NCBI GenBank assembly: GCA_017461985.1
Contig: JAFTSA010000009.1
Span: 24,486 to 88,485, forward strand
DNA: 64,000 nt
Direction: 5' to 3'
Source: Clostridia bacterium
GTDB taxonomy: Bacteria > Bacillota > Clostridia > Christensenellales > CAG-917
Shown: in pieces, positions 42,301 to 45,958 of the stretch
Numbering within the stretch: the first letter of the stretch is position 1
Layout of the letters: the number at the start of each line of letters is the position of its first letter
Program-made: the position numbers and the translations under genes
Notes under the pieces: model-generated
Database searches by the model: none
The model's input: the letters and a program-made list of their open reading frames with translations, nothing else
Told to the model about the DNA's origin: nothing

Positions 42301-45260
42301 TTCTTGACAAAGACAGTTTCTTCAAAGAGACCTTGCTTGTAGAGTTCTCTTTCGTCTGCTGTCAACACTTCGTAGTTGACTTTGTCAACCTTGTAGTATG
42401 AAGTGACGTCGTCAAGTGATTCACCAACAAATTCTACGTATGCGCCGTTTTCGTCGGTGACGTAGACTGTTTCAACAAGAGTGCCTGCGTTGTATGCTGC
42501 CTTTTCTTCATCGGTGAGAGCAACAAATGTTTGTTCCTTTGCTTCAAGGCCGATGAGACCAACAAGGGTTTGCATCAAACCGCTTGCAAGATACACTTCA
42601 ATTGAAGTGTCGGTGAATTCAACACCACCGAGAATGCCGGCAACAATGGCGATGATTTCGTTTGTGCCATCTTCTGCGGGTGCTTGTTCAGGAGTTTCTT
42701 CGGGAGTTTCTTCAGGGGTTTCTGCTTCTTCGTCATTTGCTCCGCCGCCGAGGACGCCAAGGTTTTCAAGGAGTTCTACGAGAGGCAGTTCGATGTCAAT
42801 ACCGCCGAGGACGTCTTCACGGGTGTGGAGATAGACGTTGCCACCACTGAGCCAAATGTCAAGGCCGTTGCCTTCGCCATTGGCAAGTGATTCCTTGCCC
42901 ACAAGTGCCAAGTGGATGTCTGATTGCAACAAACCTGCAACGTCAAATGCGCCATCCTTCAAGAGTTTTGAAAGGTCGACGTTGGCCTCAACAAGGAGTT
43001 TGATGCCTGCGTCAGTTGTCTTTGCAAACTCAACAAGTGCTTGCACGAGGATTTCTCCTGCGCTTGCAAATTCGATAGAAGTAAGTTCACCGGCAAGGGC
43101 GTACACGTCAATGTCAAGGCCGAGGCTGATATAGACGTTGTTCAGTGCGCCGAGGATTGAGTCAACTGACAGTCCGTTGCTGATGTCGATAGGTGTATAG
43201 ACCTTTTCTTCTTCGTCAGTGATGGTCACCTTTTCTTTGAAAAGGTCTGCGTCGTTCAGTGAGCCAAATTTGAATCCTAGGTCAATCTTGACGCCAACAA
43301 CTGTTTCGTCAACGCCGAGGCCCAAGTCAATGACCAAGTTCTTTTGTTCTGCAAATCCGGGGCTGACCACGCTGACTTCTGCAACAGACACGGGGATTTT
43401 GCCTCCGTTGTAGTTGCCATCTTCATCCTTAAACACTAACGTCCAGATGTAGTCGAGAATCTTTTCAGTCAAGGTGACTCTCAGGCTTTGGATGTTGAGG
43501 ATATGGCCGTTTTTGATAAATTCGCAGTTGTCAAGGATTGCTGCGATAAGGCTGATGATGTCTGTGATGGGCTCATCGTCTTCGCTTGCTGCTGAGGTGA
43601 GGTAGGTAGGAATATCGCCATTTGCAACAGCACCGAGGATTTCATCTGCCATTGCTTGTGACTCTGCATTTGCTTCGCTTCCGCCCAGTGCGTCCTTGAT
43701 TGTGTCAATGAGCATATCAATGAGGTCACTGAGGAGAGCGTTCATATTTATGTCGGGGATCATGACGTAGCCAGTGCCGAGGATGCCGCTGAGGTCAAGA
43801 TACACCGCTTGTTGTGCACCTGAATAGACGATTGATGCTCTTGTTCCGCCATTGTCACCGACGATTTCAACAAGCATATTGGTCTTGGATGCGTCTCTTG
43901 TGTTGATTTGTGCTTGAATGTTGACTTTCAAGCTGTATGTATGTCCGTTGAGGCCGATAGGCATAATCCAAAGAGGACTATCTTCGGGGAGGAGGCTGCC
44001 GAGGAGTCCTTCAAGGAGTGTGCCGAATGCAGGAGAAACTCCGCTGAGGGTCAATGTCTTGTCAGCGGTGTTGATTTGGAGGCCAAGTGAAAGGTTGAAG
44101 GTGAGAAGTGAATATTCCATTGCAGAGTCAACGTCAATGCCTCTGTCCCTCATTGCTTGTTCCACGTCAACGTCGATGTTTTCATTGAAAGCCATCTTGT
44201 TGATTTGGAGGTGCATTTCCACTTCGTTGAAGTACTTGCCGTATTCGGGATTCTTGCCGTCACTTTCAAAGTTGAGGCCGATGCCCACGTCAAGTGCATC
44301 CATCTTGCCGTCTGCGCCTACATCGGCGATGAGGTTGATTGATGCGCCCTTCAAGTGCTCTATTCTGTTGAGATCCATGCCGGTCACGTCATAGACCAGA
44401 CCAAAGATCATGTTCAAGTCGATGCTGTCGCCAAGGAGTCCGGGGAGCAAACCAATGAGTGAAGGCACAACTGACATGATAAAGCTCATATCACTGGGGA
44501 TGATGATGCGTTGTCCGCCGTCTTCAAGAGGGATGATTTGTGCGCCTGACTTGGCAAAGATCATGTTCTTGACAAGGTTTTCAATGGTTTGTCCGCCAAC
44601 GATGGGGATGTCGCCAAGGTCGATGCCAAGAAGACCGTCAAGGATAAGTTCTGCAATAGACTGACCACCAGCAAGACTGTCATACACGTCTGCAAGACCA
44701 GTGAGCAATGACGTAAGGTTGATGTCCTTGGTCTTCACCACGTATCTGCCTTGACCGTTGCCGTCCTCGTCATTATCATCGTTGTTGTTTTTGTTTTTGA
44801 GACCGGTGACGTCCATGACGATGGTTTCACTTGTATAATACAGGCCGATGAGCAACAACTCTTCGTCACTGCCCAGAGGTTTCTTGACCATTTCAAACAA
44901 GAATTCTGAGTCGTCAGTGCCGTCGGTGAAATCGGTGTCGATGCCACCAGCGATTCTAAAACCGAAGTCGTTGCCGGTTTTGTCTTCGTAATAGTCGAAG
45001 CCGAGGTCAACGTCAAAGTTGATGATCTTGCTGCCGTCATTGACTGCAAGGGCTGCCTTTTTCAGGGCTTCCCAAGCGGCTGTGGTTGACACAGTAGGCT
45101 CATCTTCATCGATGTCTCCACCGCCACTGGGCCCAACGGGAATGAAAGGATCAGGATCAACGGGGGTGGAAGTCGGCTTAGTCGTGTTGGAACATGCAAA
45201 CAAGCATGTCACCAAACTGAGGACCAAAACGATAAGTAATGCGATTCTAAGTTTCTTCAT
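18399..45260 (-). CDS. giant modular lipoprotein (8953 residues)
   Basis: One open frame of 26,862 bp without interruption encodes about 8953 residues. The start at 45260 follows an AGGAGG SD and gives a lipoprotein signal peptide: positive MKKLRIALL, a hydrophobic core, and lipobox LFAC with lipid-modified Cys23, then a Ser/Thr/Pro/Gly/Asp spacer. The protein is thus predicted to be anchored outside the cell membrane. Residues about 40-6150 hold some 13 diverged modules, each with a β-rich part ending in a pattern like LGLYYxxGxxYLD, an amphipathic leucine-rich stretch, an Ala/Glu/Ser linker such as GSSEAMAAG, and a second leucine-rich stretch. Tyr-rich cassettes interrupt several modules. 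The last 2000 or so residues are Ig-like repeats. No LPXTG motif, C-terminal membrane helix, enzyme motif or SLH domain is visible. I do not recognise a named family; surface adhesion or a lipid-binding scaffold are possibilities only. Confidence 0.85.
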   Translation of the reverse strand: MKKLRIALLIVLVLSLVTCLFACSNTTKPTSTPVDPDPFIPVGPSGGGDIDEDEPTVSTTAAWEALKKAALAVNDGSKIINFDVDLGFDYYEDKTGNDFGFRIAGGIDTDFTDGTDDSEFLFEMVKKPLGSDEELLLIGLYYTSETIVMDVTGLKNKNNNDDNDEDGNGQGRYVVKTKDINLTSLLTGLADVYDSLAGGQSIAELILDGLLGIDLGDIPIVGGQTIENLVKNMIFAKSGAQIIPLEDGGQRIIIPSDMSFIMSVVPSLIGLLPGLLGDSIDLNMIFGLVYDVTGMDLNRIEHLKGASINLIADVGADGKMDALDVGIGLNFESDGKNPEYGKYFNEVEMHLQINKMAFNENIDVDVEQAMRDRGIDVDSAMEYSLLTFNLSLGLQINTADKTLTLSGVSPAFGTLLEGLLGSLLPEDSPLWIMPIGLNGHTYSLKVNIQAQINTRDASKTNMLVEIVGDNGGTRASIVYSGAQQAVYLDLSGILGTGYVMIPDINMNALLSDLIDMLIDTIKDALGGSEANAESQAMADEILGAVANGDIPTYLTSAASEDDEPITDIISLIAAILDNCEFIKNGHILNIQSLRVTLTEKILDYIWTLVFKDEDGNYNGGKIPVSVAEVSVVSPGFAEQKNLVIDLGLGVDETVVGVKIDLGFKFGSLNDADLFKEKVTITDEEEKVYTPIDISNGLSVDSILGALNNVYISLGLDIDVYALAGELTSIEFASAGEILVQALVEFAKTTDAGIKLLVEANVDLSKLLKDGAFDVAGLLQSDIHLALVGKESLANGEGNGLDIWLSGGNVYLHTREDVLGGIDIELPLVELLENLGVLGGGANDEEAETPEETPEETPEQAPAEDGTNEIIAIVAGILGGVEFTDTSIEVYLASGLMQTLVGLIGLEAKEQTFVALTDEEKAAYNAGTLVETVYVTDENGAYVEFVGESLDDVTSYYKVDKVNYEVLTADERELYKQGLFEETVFVKNAEGAIYVARGAFDENETYYKLVGTRFALGLANSTVDGGVRISLANGLDLTELGVDIYLGFDDNFNLNISLGDLKAGINSVPADNQLTVGAYDFVNIFETPNVFLGLSLGVEAELNAGNTPLGAGGALVFEEALDLGYGINIQASLDLTPLLDWLMGADAIYTNGNESQILIEIVKSDDGAEKLILGIYYVDGKIYLDATQLNIERVAIDLDLMNLIMGLILGQDSEVQLNPDNSEALSAAGGSTTEMDASKFELALLAALRIGDQNIRLEILQGVVEALWNVAGINAAIIEAALQISWAKNSDLVGLEVVVKDHNNSQTGKVYVSVGAPRLEITHEVIDIVPFGKTEANAHEDFVFDGRENGYTLINLLNFDEAGNIAVSLSQVFVELNLTIHLEAANNVDSWPLGQWIGMFLGGVDEGISGFLEQLLLAFDIDYTVQQKLGLRIAAMLRFNPENIGDLNYILSHSDIAIEIFDGAYEDVKTDPEARMIAITLLCDDVNAPTATATSTLYIDANIDMADDVHLSLGNFSLASLISGSTDTGESEAQAAEESSEEAEATDDAASASILDTIVSIIGGALHGLNVSSESVTIYFASSLIATIIQLVAPDMGYTALDSAALGTHTGARYTLESGVYVNASNGEYKLDGTNYILLTAEERGTYTGARFIRTENADGTFTYTEDATGTYGVNDLSENFIKLNPANSFLKLGLDPYRLDLMVGIDPFTIGLSLTNIEIGFSEKYSVVGSLTAENIENQVYTSATNLTELALELALELKLELNDTQDWKNGELPINDLVSAFVADFALAMGVEIEGDIVLDVELFVAANLSLDDPEKTEIMVEIKNLVKGANPNADSTVLGLYLKGSTLYVDMGILSKEDFMVENTGLAAWLVDTIGGLLGAGSEADSEAEAASEEDATQQALEVVLALANDKITLSIAQQTLVGIIAFVVDMLSTGDSGLDISESIKKLPDLGLELTVDIDFENVAISVDLISDILSAGIYLKSPKISATRLDSVSARLDEGIYHYQNENNYVVVESSEYATVNAEVDNIYVKEGDNFVRFTGALVDDGTAYYRYLGTENGVNRFNNFADNEKLSFELELELQFGFNATYILVDEDTAKLYNDDERYSLRESDGRYAQDPNGLYIKDPHVFGDIIDTIVSMDAVKNLLGGLEEGLAKNLVGALLDRLGLEMYLNDPVQDNIVLRVFGSLDLGKLGIAGVFNLNLDALNFEIETILAALEVGVEIIFNRGEFNEAALGIYMIDGFAYLDAGNFGGPQVKLDLLGLLKDLGVFGGGEAAATADDEEAPGVIDYLNKFIKRIIFRCTAMGMSGNPYEEGDTFWYDNWDGIDVLVNSTLIADIASLITGEELRLDMFNIEESTSGISIKFKDADMDNKLSLGINFNTVAGTNIYLKLGLGLDLKIADAEYESVLSPLDRNEFVDISSYVNTILSIVDPDKYPPVENPGTQTIGLGLNLMINFDSEDIDTLELGGLLENYIADMLINAKTTSAFHDGIAGRISLKADLGALNIAALLKGDQYNALGLAAAKEAISAGTPVYLYMDGAYVQYDSADATHVAYVEGNGTVYEQISAITNFITGSDLDTIELALELLKTDEKGTPLKDANGDYMALGGIYLYQGDLYLDGTSLFDVASNYTKIPNFVDMLMGLIFGDGTSATATSAGDGEAMASAEVEADVERDAIIALVLSDTAGQILITKSIISLIIGALLPDLGSIEEIFNKLEISVGAEIGSYGYNRFFDDGDEVDELEVLNDIYSGTRYFVESVSANASGDYYKQTVNGRDYYLYITDGVAVPAGAERFDVTFSPSQVSADAYYKAKTILVGEEKTEKTIYTLVLPLNERYAYYDEITWKDNNVDGRYAKVQVGEEDGVPQYEYFDTDRYALYTHIDGDYAVVPEESLEEGYAFGLVGYFIRRSGAFVPVDGFADRYQGYVVDAEGQYYRYINAFTELKDFALQIGIQVNAVKIGIGLGGLDIEIGGNSEPLIPDYILEEKDKDDPEKTIPTTYFYESTVSVNASVEIDLGITEGQIDLGTIFEKVLGNLQGVLLEMPATAKGYSSAHFRLDLSIVLDFAELTNSEIAVELINIAETGAENLWLGLYYLGGTFYLDAPFFNIPKLSITSTIITDFIDNLLGDILNEEIYTENELPGASSEAMAASPIDTDNADALLLISRRKLTVALGNKLIRTLIEMIASGLDLDDYITDKLLASAQVELDFNDSLNLDVNVNLMMEGSRYIPVEGAPTVEVVDTDGTVLVEGDYYFVSYDKDNAEHQGQQLYVEKDGSYKAITPDTATPAVAYVRVKATGTEPENTKFFRREADNAGNMNEYDTDLNLLVAIRNVDIQFTSQHEYHLTADDLKEYTEITELDRITLTEAIDITTRFVHGSDIDLSALLGWLFPEMDPEDMEAIISATSDMGGDVARKIELILTVEIKFAALLNHLRQYVPDLDIDVNADMSILDIVNIIVGAVGNIGGLNIGDLLSYINASIVIQTTADQVVVDENEKYTVSDTHNIIGIYMESGEFEKLDPATEMKPGNVAYVAPEYRYSHYFEDVRGDYYYNASTGKFVYDPEGDESVGMTRYAYDATYFYQNDNGDHKRVKGGLYIDLSYLNIPSVYINSYSLRSLASNLLPDIFGSSESASDSAVAAGSADAAALPLLGDDIAQYITAFVWGIRMTSTFIQVAVNSNFINEILALVMPDADSRLQFNEADFTKQPYVQINTDRSVYYYESVNTALECDSDVRFYVDETAEKGNYALVDGVYKAVADMSDAELGKYTGDFYAIKSYDSYLKVLTSDSHYFQELSRATAIEKDRAEKSGDNFKYYSKTETTNYEGAYYYVSDGQYQLAEGDESADNEYFLFTAIDESKMLVAYADDYARKPIVSVQLYLWEYEIGINVGFPEFGGESFNYVPADENTPDGAKYYLAPDYVYTFVGGENTVDEWIVKDSVAGTTLDGIDVVANYDDNVRYIYYHGDYYAIDSDSLYVIKDGGYALAYDVYDTVDWENGQMVDFTSEVRDFYVKIHIESLDIDRFERVLPATLYKQVWYRDSYVRADGTEPEGTVYYQRTTVENIVSRAERIMQISTVESNEGEYVWNWNKNEFVLGSSLTAEDGKVKELYDANKLIGWGANEINYFAYDSWTRSYMPVAEYLATYYTAEQWEQKTDEMDDMIQHLALYDNSEEINYVDSDDMFFISLTIRGGFSISGYHDYMLVSDYLALVNTGKAEADKLTEGDIDPSIRYTMIQGEYQQFNNGEYVLYSTGVEESLGNVLGGIVGDLDNSMIRVLEGFTGELVFEIKINLSFRIDFVPALKINIFDLDLGIDLWRRENDGADQVDGTLTHMIGIYYDHDIDTGAAGLYLDLEWLLGKGGKLAVDVSDYPVETLLADLLSGGLSLGSSEAMAAGGAVDEYSDPSVAGVYLNFFTRKLALAVTKGFVELLLQLLNVDISEGLLPNFAVKVGIGLNPYAIGLDIDLFNSDGTKGVLSIGLDLELFNGTEDSSAIDFGTIEDFNTLNTSYKNSVIVNPDLADNHIFYYGNFVRNDDVAFEDAYVKVGNAVGDVEYIKIQEHDFAVLGDEDFLKLSEKEKESYTGQRYSLSGETYHKSAEGDYRLNYKGQLYSIDYVENADGEYKQVGEGQYVIAEEEYAGTRYAFVFEAKKEDDDDLGDVFNCKLLYEGYRYSYDEEEGTYCRDEKGTYRALRAVRPEDAVDTGNGVFHTYSKYYVKATEVYLNATAFENAVASGVWAYEKAEDVFMAVKDDSVFNTVITVQNYIDMLNSNNNSGTPYTVDNVLNSETTEFVEPAKRYIIKDGNAVCVDEDTEFTHVAVSTKVTSLDRKFIDFYKAFADIEKYYAPAWNKNESGSLYEYNELNGRYVEVEYDANGVAKGLVHGETYYKAVNDFTNYSTIMNLDLGALLAGGELDIASLLGDLKSVELDLSLAIDLKLSDVINWTEQMTKFVSTELYDYFEFILASTDWDNANFSANIGLTLDIKAKLNIQNLLGLITGGGNIMDALKGLEAYIKIGYNTNYHNENAAIELWVNIDNDGKLNLYLNLEDMDEIVGMGDFFTKVKFEGLDLGGLLGGGEAEASAETLGTELSVETNNVSTGLLPENIFDIINIILGQVLFGHDIIAVGLNDKLLVDLVKMLAPDFEGADYLPMLNVTEGADTSGVVINIGGGAPSIGVNLGFVVGYESYAEATEYANYDGVKFSLVDDKYVVDAAGTYVMVSSDKYALVDYANPVWTGDRYELNADGVTFTKVFSAYSEAEVGYTGTRYSLVNGQYVIDADGTLKKNANTFTLNGAGEGGFVKLNAEDLTDGKLTRYAAIGTDGGRYLPVDGYKKLSGKGVASSRETYDVTTAGDYLLIGDFSFGISIYGLGIFANGEHLSNAQADGSQIDKDGKNVVDYADITKTSLNLSLAMDINYYGSADTTNDNNIVDMSELLGLILGLVNPDSDMTGSTLRLNIMNNMGNSEYPSGQIKLSAYLNLNDFAATEIALEIFQYDDNGVLIEDDPILGAYLAHDNVYIDASHLLGETAKLYLSGLGLSKILEDVLGSIFGGGEEDGEAVAATSGNAGGLTIHDWAFIQAMIRPQYFSLTLSVATINAIINKVYEAQGKELGNLIPNLGEVMLDAYGYAPVNGVDERPYWMSINVKMTEGFYGSIDITEIGLDLHKQAGFGAANLYEVFNAGNAKHVEMGNKYVNMSAEEAAAYEGTKYVSNGNGTYTESALGTYRYEGTRYTKIEEGYALAEAGYDGQRYSKVGEDYVTDEDGDYKYVEEQYVLDRNGNYIITYGEAYNIATGEIGIGTIGAALDISLTISSAGITKYDAAGNLNEEYGSTFVGWVENLLVGLLGGTSLLGEFKEIGANEDYDGQRYSFTNNTYVKDDNGNYKFVMADVILTLPQKAITLDISVKADINLPAIIKYGLSGILYSDLALDIRIGEILDTSFLAVYWLGSARLVNKGNIYELAVADPAESIFADSLYVDASGLGLGKINFHGLAGLLGAKPAYPQEPQGNGSEAAASGEATSSAAGSGITLDVELEEGRIGISADSALINALMGLLGLNLGDVLDGFPLEKINIGLNFDLREGLKKLAVEAALDSYGTALALEVANLKVSVNEPLLDVEALYGQFKTGHAGLTMSGTAGTMALIQNIIDSLNPALSITIDRRVWAASMGNLAAATNGAVQTENVPTRALLTGTRGIYNRAGTPNSRIHFSLQVFHPNRSSGSGAVKLGLDFYNNSLFIIDLDVSNDTLNGLVNNTIGGIALSNADGSHFIALTKNGDGDNATYTYPANESSSTGGGSGDSGSGDTGSTDDTWTYSYPLKLDGLIKKLELNLFNSNGYVPYFANMGALDPSAADDTRYISIKVTLGRDAYNELLIFLYTTILGLFRTGMAGLSETGIDDAASSDTCYFVDINKVAERGNGIEADPVRWGSYTLGERDVNEGYLKRLFQQLDGKTLEQKITLLEPVVRSIPSTVYSWLINDVVTGLAGIELGGLVNLFFGGTVANLSKLIAGILPLPFAHSGAPDPTANIYLDINPNKTDYGFSADSTYKMYSGIQAIELYVNCTKTEAGRQISTYRNTAIAEDTNNLGKTYQGTLEYGYVAIGTGEQYSGQRYSLVGGQYVANDSGEYKYAPLSERVVLDGFDELLVIGVEDGEEVVKSAVHGGANDGWDYLSLRIGPYDNDGDGANNSPMLGFLEAEKVEYVDLLGQTEPPESIIVTDIATREATADGKPIILNETYLEDPAFFPQRAKVTWLDGSNSVGSEEPGNKDYNGGTMIIWDASTVDLSAASLDSNGEYLAGYVYGYVLNKVMYAIPVYTTTAFALTDVFAYEQYYYARLTDEERDEWSAGDEVYTYADGKYTLFKGTVLDEETSYYKYTGSYFKQEKISINQRAVNPEDKVSMPDLVRIKFQNMKTYTFGTVLEDASGNKLMAFAKGKATLGTDATGAQITNGDGNTYKLEYAYKAAAQYVVANDADVDTFNAGTLKFGLYTKIGTDYIPVAAASAVKGNTYYKVLTEMVGTAEYAVLDYSKLPTGTVGRNFPVGWIDWDNYTYNWAGGAVEVGFTYQWGFTNENEDSITVSMKGYEVNPAKISSFATKTLATATDSDKIASFDAFDAFGNLNTVLANSAYNNSLAEYIKTFTYVNGKYTSGQYTDLSVEWDLTALEERLAEIAVKNGDTVVGYDYYKGIDVVVTAKVGANVFRYIAGYDATGAPIYGFTGAGETATDGSVAQVISVPVKVAGRVFSSLETEALTFDVYSSDVIDSASFATNVKAMFEGDDKAVVLDSNSLVITAPYVWEANDYKFVEGGVKQSEFSYMGYDGKNLYAKLEIGTEKSGKQTVYVPINVSAMTANVYRLNVEREHTLDPEWFNLSNSYNILTINFKEKGVSSHTMKPDWSTVKYYSNATYTKEIDNIFKGGTVYATVEANPCDADGNVLVGADGKAFGSLDGQAQIIKIRLTVPKKAITSVKFLANTDDTDVYTSGAIDDNTVITDAMLKDLSNYTATGYAEYVLDGTTYNLSSYDYTLNPDNYFRVGDWGDYRNGTAVAITYTTDGIEYTEIAFVRAWNLNGFNVNAVGGDRYAEVTVGAQEFRIKLNTPSLAITNLTLSTDSAVKFVGGALSADVDFVGETTAFEYNVFDAWSLPTVVTVKGEHVSGAIADVNAEWVDDSAPGVIAEDFITNAEGKKVFRTDENGAYVIRQVKFYNEGNVAYPANGAFDVKIYLVGDNGESILDNAANVDVEHSAPNDLSTVYNAFGSFELPTTATVVFTDETATKTNVPVVWSAGAPTSQEVAAGTFTRTAYIGANLMSAEYTFTVVYGYSVDVLGEAGALEYALTADKFYSGLPTTATVYPDSDNTAESYEATLRWYVSYNNKGEITSALNGDGTVNVRIEANGINLTTRVALTVEATEIVSADGAGVGEFIIDPLGMDTTLFKQGATHTVVATNGTEEDGTPRMQTAEVVANYELPEDFFTNTTKYFGKTLTLAVTFTYPGGSQSMDVECLVKDRTILKTVDPAYRSITVDPYLYDSFREGGLGLPLEIEAILTDGSVATFVPEWPSDSLISAEGYEDSDYMVTFKAYAVAEDGEYVRYTYQVDGITVTRYGTAHEADALGATYDDIRYKTGATQQVNIPLVVISREVEKAEFVAPDYAKVGRSDARNTYTIRYTSLDSTKGEIVDVVYDAEDNIPEEVIYYNAFSFGMSAMPTEMDVTFAKTGEVKRYYVVFEGVENINDGMDVTDTVEFDAVAHVYPNSEMAFELFSFGVTFTFKKIEVTRFNSNIASETMSNDLRYDSFEVYAKADGGNSIYNVDNYAPTTTFYPDGKFITVAEWNKMAEDGYRMSKYEGTGAYLYKVLGEGTVADGNVVTDNEGNRTGTMTYFEYDAAAKVYNVIPAQGAADTTYIFVYTVSQELDAEWDPYDTEIAVKGGEEYVYATLTNGSAVNNATTTVRVPVVVLDGTAVAMSANHVVDAGVGDFVDPEQVSDYMAVGGNTLVFTFDPFVVTDVFEQLESGHYKYFPAYANFTFANGTEVNLPISWKFGIATLGYAGGTYNITAVVDGSEYGVDEQEVRATLVIVNRSAVSVVESSNPELISNVGYLRHDGGAQTYINPYEYFSSSLVLPDYLTVNVNGALGNEVITFRTDDEDYTLGWSTGDFRPTYNGGITYLTALLTGPDGSTQKFQIPFLVQRVLATKITTLYRMDEERVASPVVKNSRYDVAPYTSTVTGGVAGNYYIDAGVAASYTVPEGIKATFSVENPVVDAEGNLTGFVASANGGTGWDKHANGDKFSKVFAHVSVTMPANFKLTAALLAGNETVSELYANMQLGTGERIQIPVKINAKTKDSTTLYSGNTLRTRLDNGLGVAWSGIAITYAADGTTEVARYSVTIASNRSTYTLASVGGRKTVYYLVPYVGAVVDVTSALLDTTTAPANVTSGSIVVIARGQEVPAGTAGSVQTFTV
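18402..24600 (-). repeat. C-terminal Ig-like repeat array of the giant lipoprotein
   Basis: About 2000 residues consist of repeats of roughly 90-120 residues that look like bacterial Ig-like (Big-type) domains. Each has a pattern such as LPTTATVxFTD, a tryptophan in VxW, an AGxFTxTAxI-like strand and a closing VPVxVxxR strand. Examples are near 21900-22050 and 19600-19750. Such arrays usually act as rigid stalks on cell-surface proteins. Sequence identity between repeats is low, so the exact count is uncertain. Confidence 0.65.
26900..45000 (-). repeat. about 13 diverged modules of the giant lipoprotein
   Basis: Ala/Glu/Ser/Gly-rich linkers recur near 43650, 42710, 41600, 40650, 39590, 38430, 37280, 35820, 34340, 32080, 30010, 28590 and 27220. 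Each is preceded by a segment like LGLYYLGGTFYLDAPFF plus a leucine-rich stretch and followed by one like ISRRKLTVALGNKLIRTLIE. Spacing grows from about 950 bp near the N end to over 2000 bp in the middle, because Tyr-rich cassettes are inserted. The modules are recognisable by pattern, not by close identity, which indicates old duplications. Confidence 0.75.
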
Positions 45261-45322
45261 AATTTCCTCCTGCCTCACATACGCGCGTTTACGTATGCTT
45301 GCACAGACTAATATACGATACG

Positions 45323-45351
45323 ATTTTACAACTTAGAAAAAGCAATGTCAA
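45323..45351 (-). promoter_or_regulatory. promoter of the giant lipoprotein gene
   Basis: Minus strand perfect TTGACA (45346-45351), 17-nt spacer, TAAAAT (45323-45328). Predicted transcript start is near 45316, giving a leader of about 56 nt. The boxes are near consensus, so the gene is probably expressed strongly and by the vegetative sigma factor. Confidence 0.78.
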
Positions 45352-45612
45352 TAGTCATTTTTTTGCGCAAGCGACAAAAACAGTGATTTTTGCGGATAGA
45401 ACACCAAAAACCGACAAAAAATAAATTTTCAAAAAAGTCAAGATATTGTGGGCTTTTTCAAACCTAAAACACAATCTATGGAATTATCGGCAAAATCCGC
45501 CAAGAAAATATATAATATTTTACGCCCAGAAAAATTTTTCAAAAAAAACTTTTTTTAGGCTAAAAAAAATAGCATTTTGCAAAAAAATCTTACATACCAT
45601 CTCGCGAGAGAA

Positions 45613-45948
45613 TATGTCCCCCTTCCTCACGTGTTTCCCCCTTTTGCCATTCGGCAAAACCCTTTGGGTGGGGAACTCGACGCGATTGACTTCGTAGCAA
45701 TCGCTATTCCGTCGCTTTGCTCCTTACGGCTCTCGCACATTTGGATGGATGACGCGAAAGAAAAACCCGCAGGGGTCGTAGCGTACTTGAGCGTACGTGA
45801 CTGATCATCACAACGATGAATGTAAAAACGCAATAAATCGATGAAGAGTGCGAAAAGCCCCTTATAGACCGACCGATGCGTACTTGGCGTACGTGAGGGT
45901 GGAATATAAGGGGCTTGACAATGCTATTCGCGATTTAGTGCGTTTTTA
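45613..45948 (+). repeat. composite structured repeat element, copy B
   Basis: Homologous to copy A. The left end matches it over 31 bp (45613-45643) and is followed by hairpins TTTTGCC/GGCAAAA and ACCC/GGGT, where copy A has different but equally paired bases. The shared 15-mer CGGCTCTCGCACATT is at 45727-45741. A degenerate inner-hairpin copy (CGTAC/GTACG) lies near 45782-45797. The right part (45823-45948) folds like copy A, with an 18-position outer stem carrying the same A.G mismatch, a 12-bp middle stem (45855-45866 with 45905-45916) and an inner CGTAC-TTGGC-GTACG hairpin. It ends 10 bp from the stop codon of the DUF4380-like gene and reads GCGTTTTTAC on the minus strand, suggesting a terminator role. 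Confidence 0.85.
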
Positions 45949-45958
45949 TCTTTCTAGA

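Larger units (their letters stand above)
45261..45958. other. intergenic region upstream of the giant gene
   Basis: 698 bp without a credible gene. It holds a leader hairpin CATACG/CGTATG (about 45280-45300), the promoter at 45323-45351, a very AT-rich stretch to about 45600, and copy B of the composite repeat element (45613-45948). Confidence 0.8.

Noticed and set aside
18399..45260. Non-ribosomal peptide synthetase or polyketide synthase as explanation for the giant gene
   Set aside because: There is no adenylation, ketosynthase or carrier motif, and the protein starts with a lipoprotein signal.
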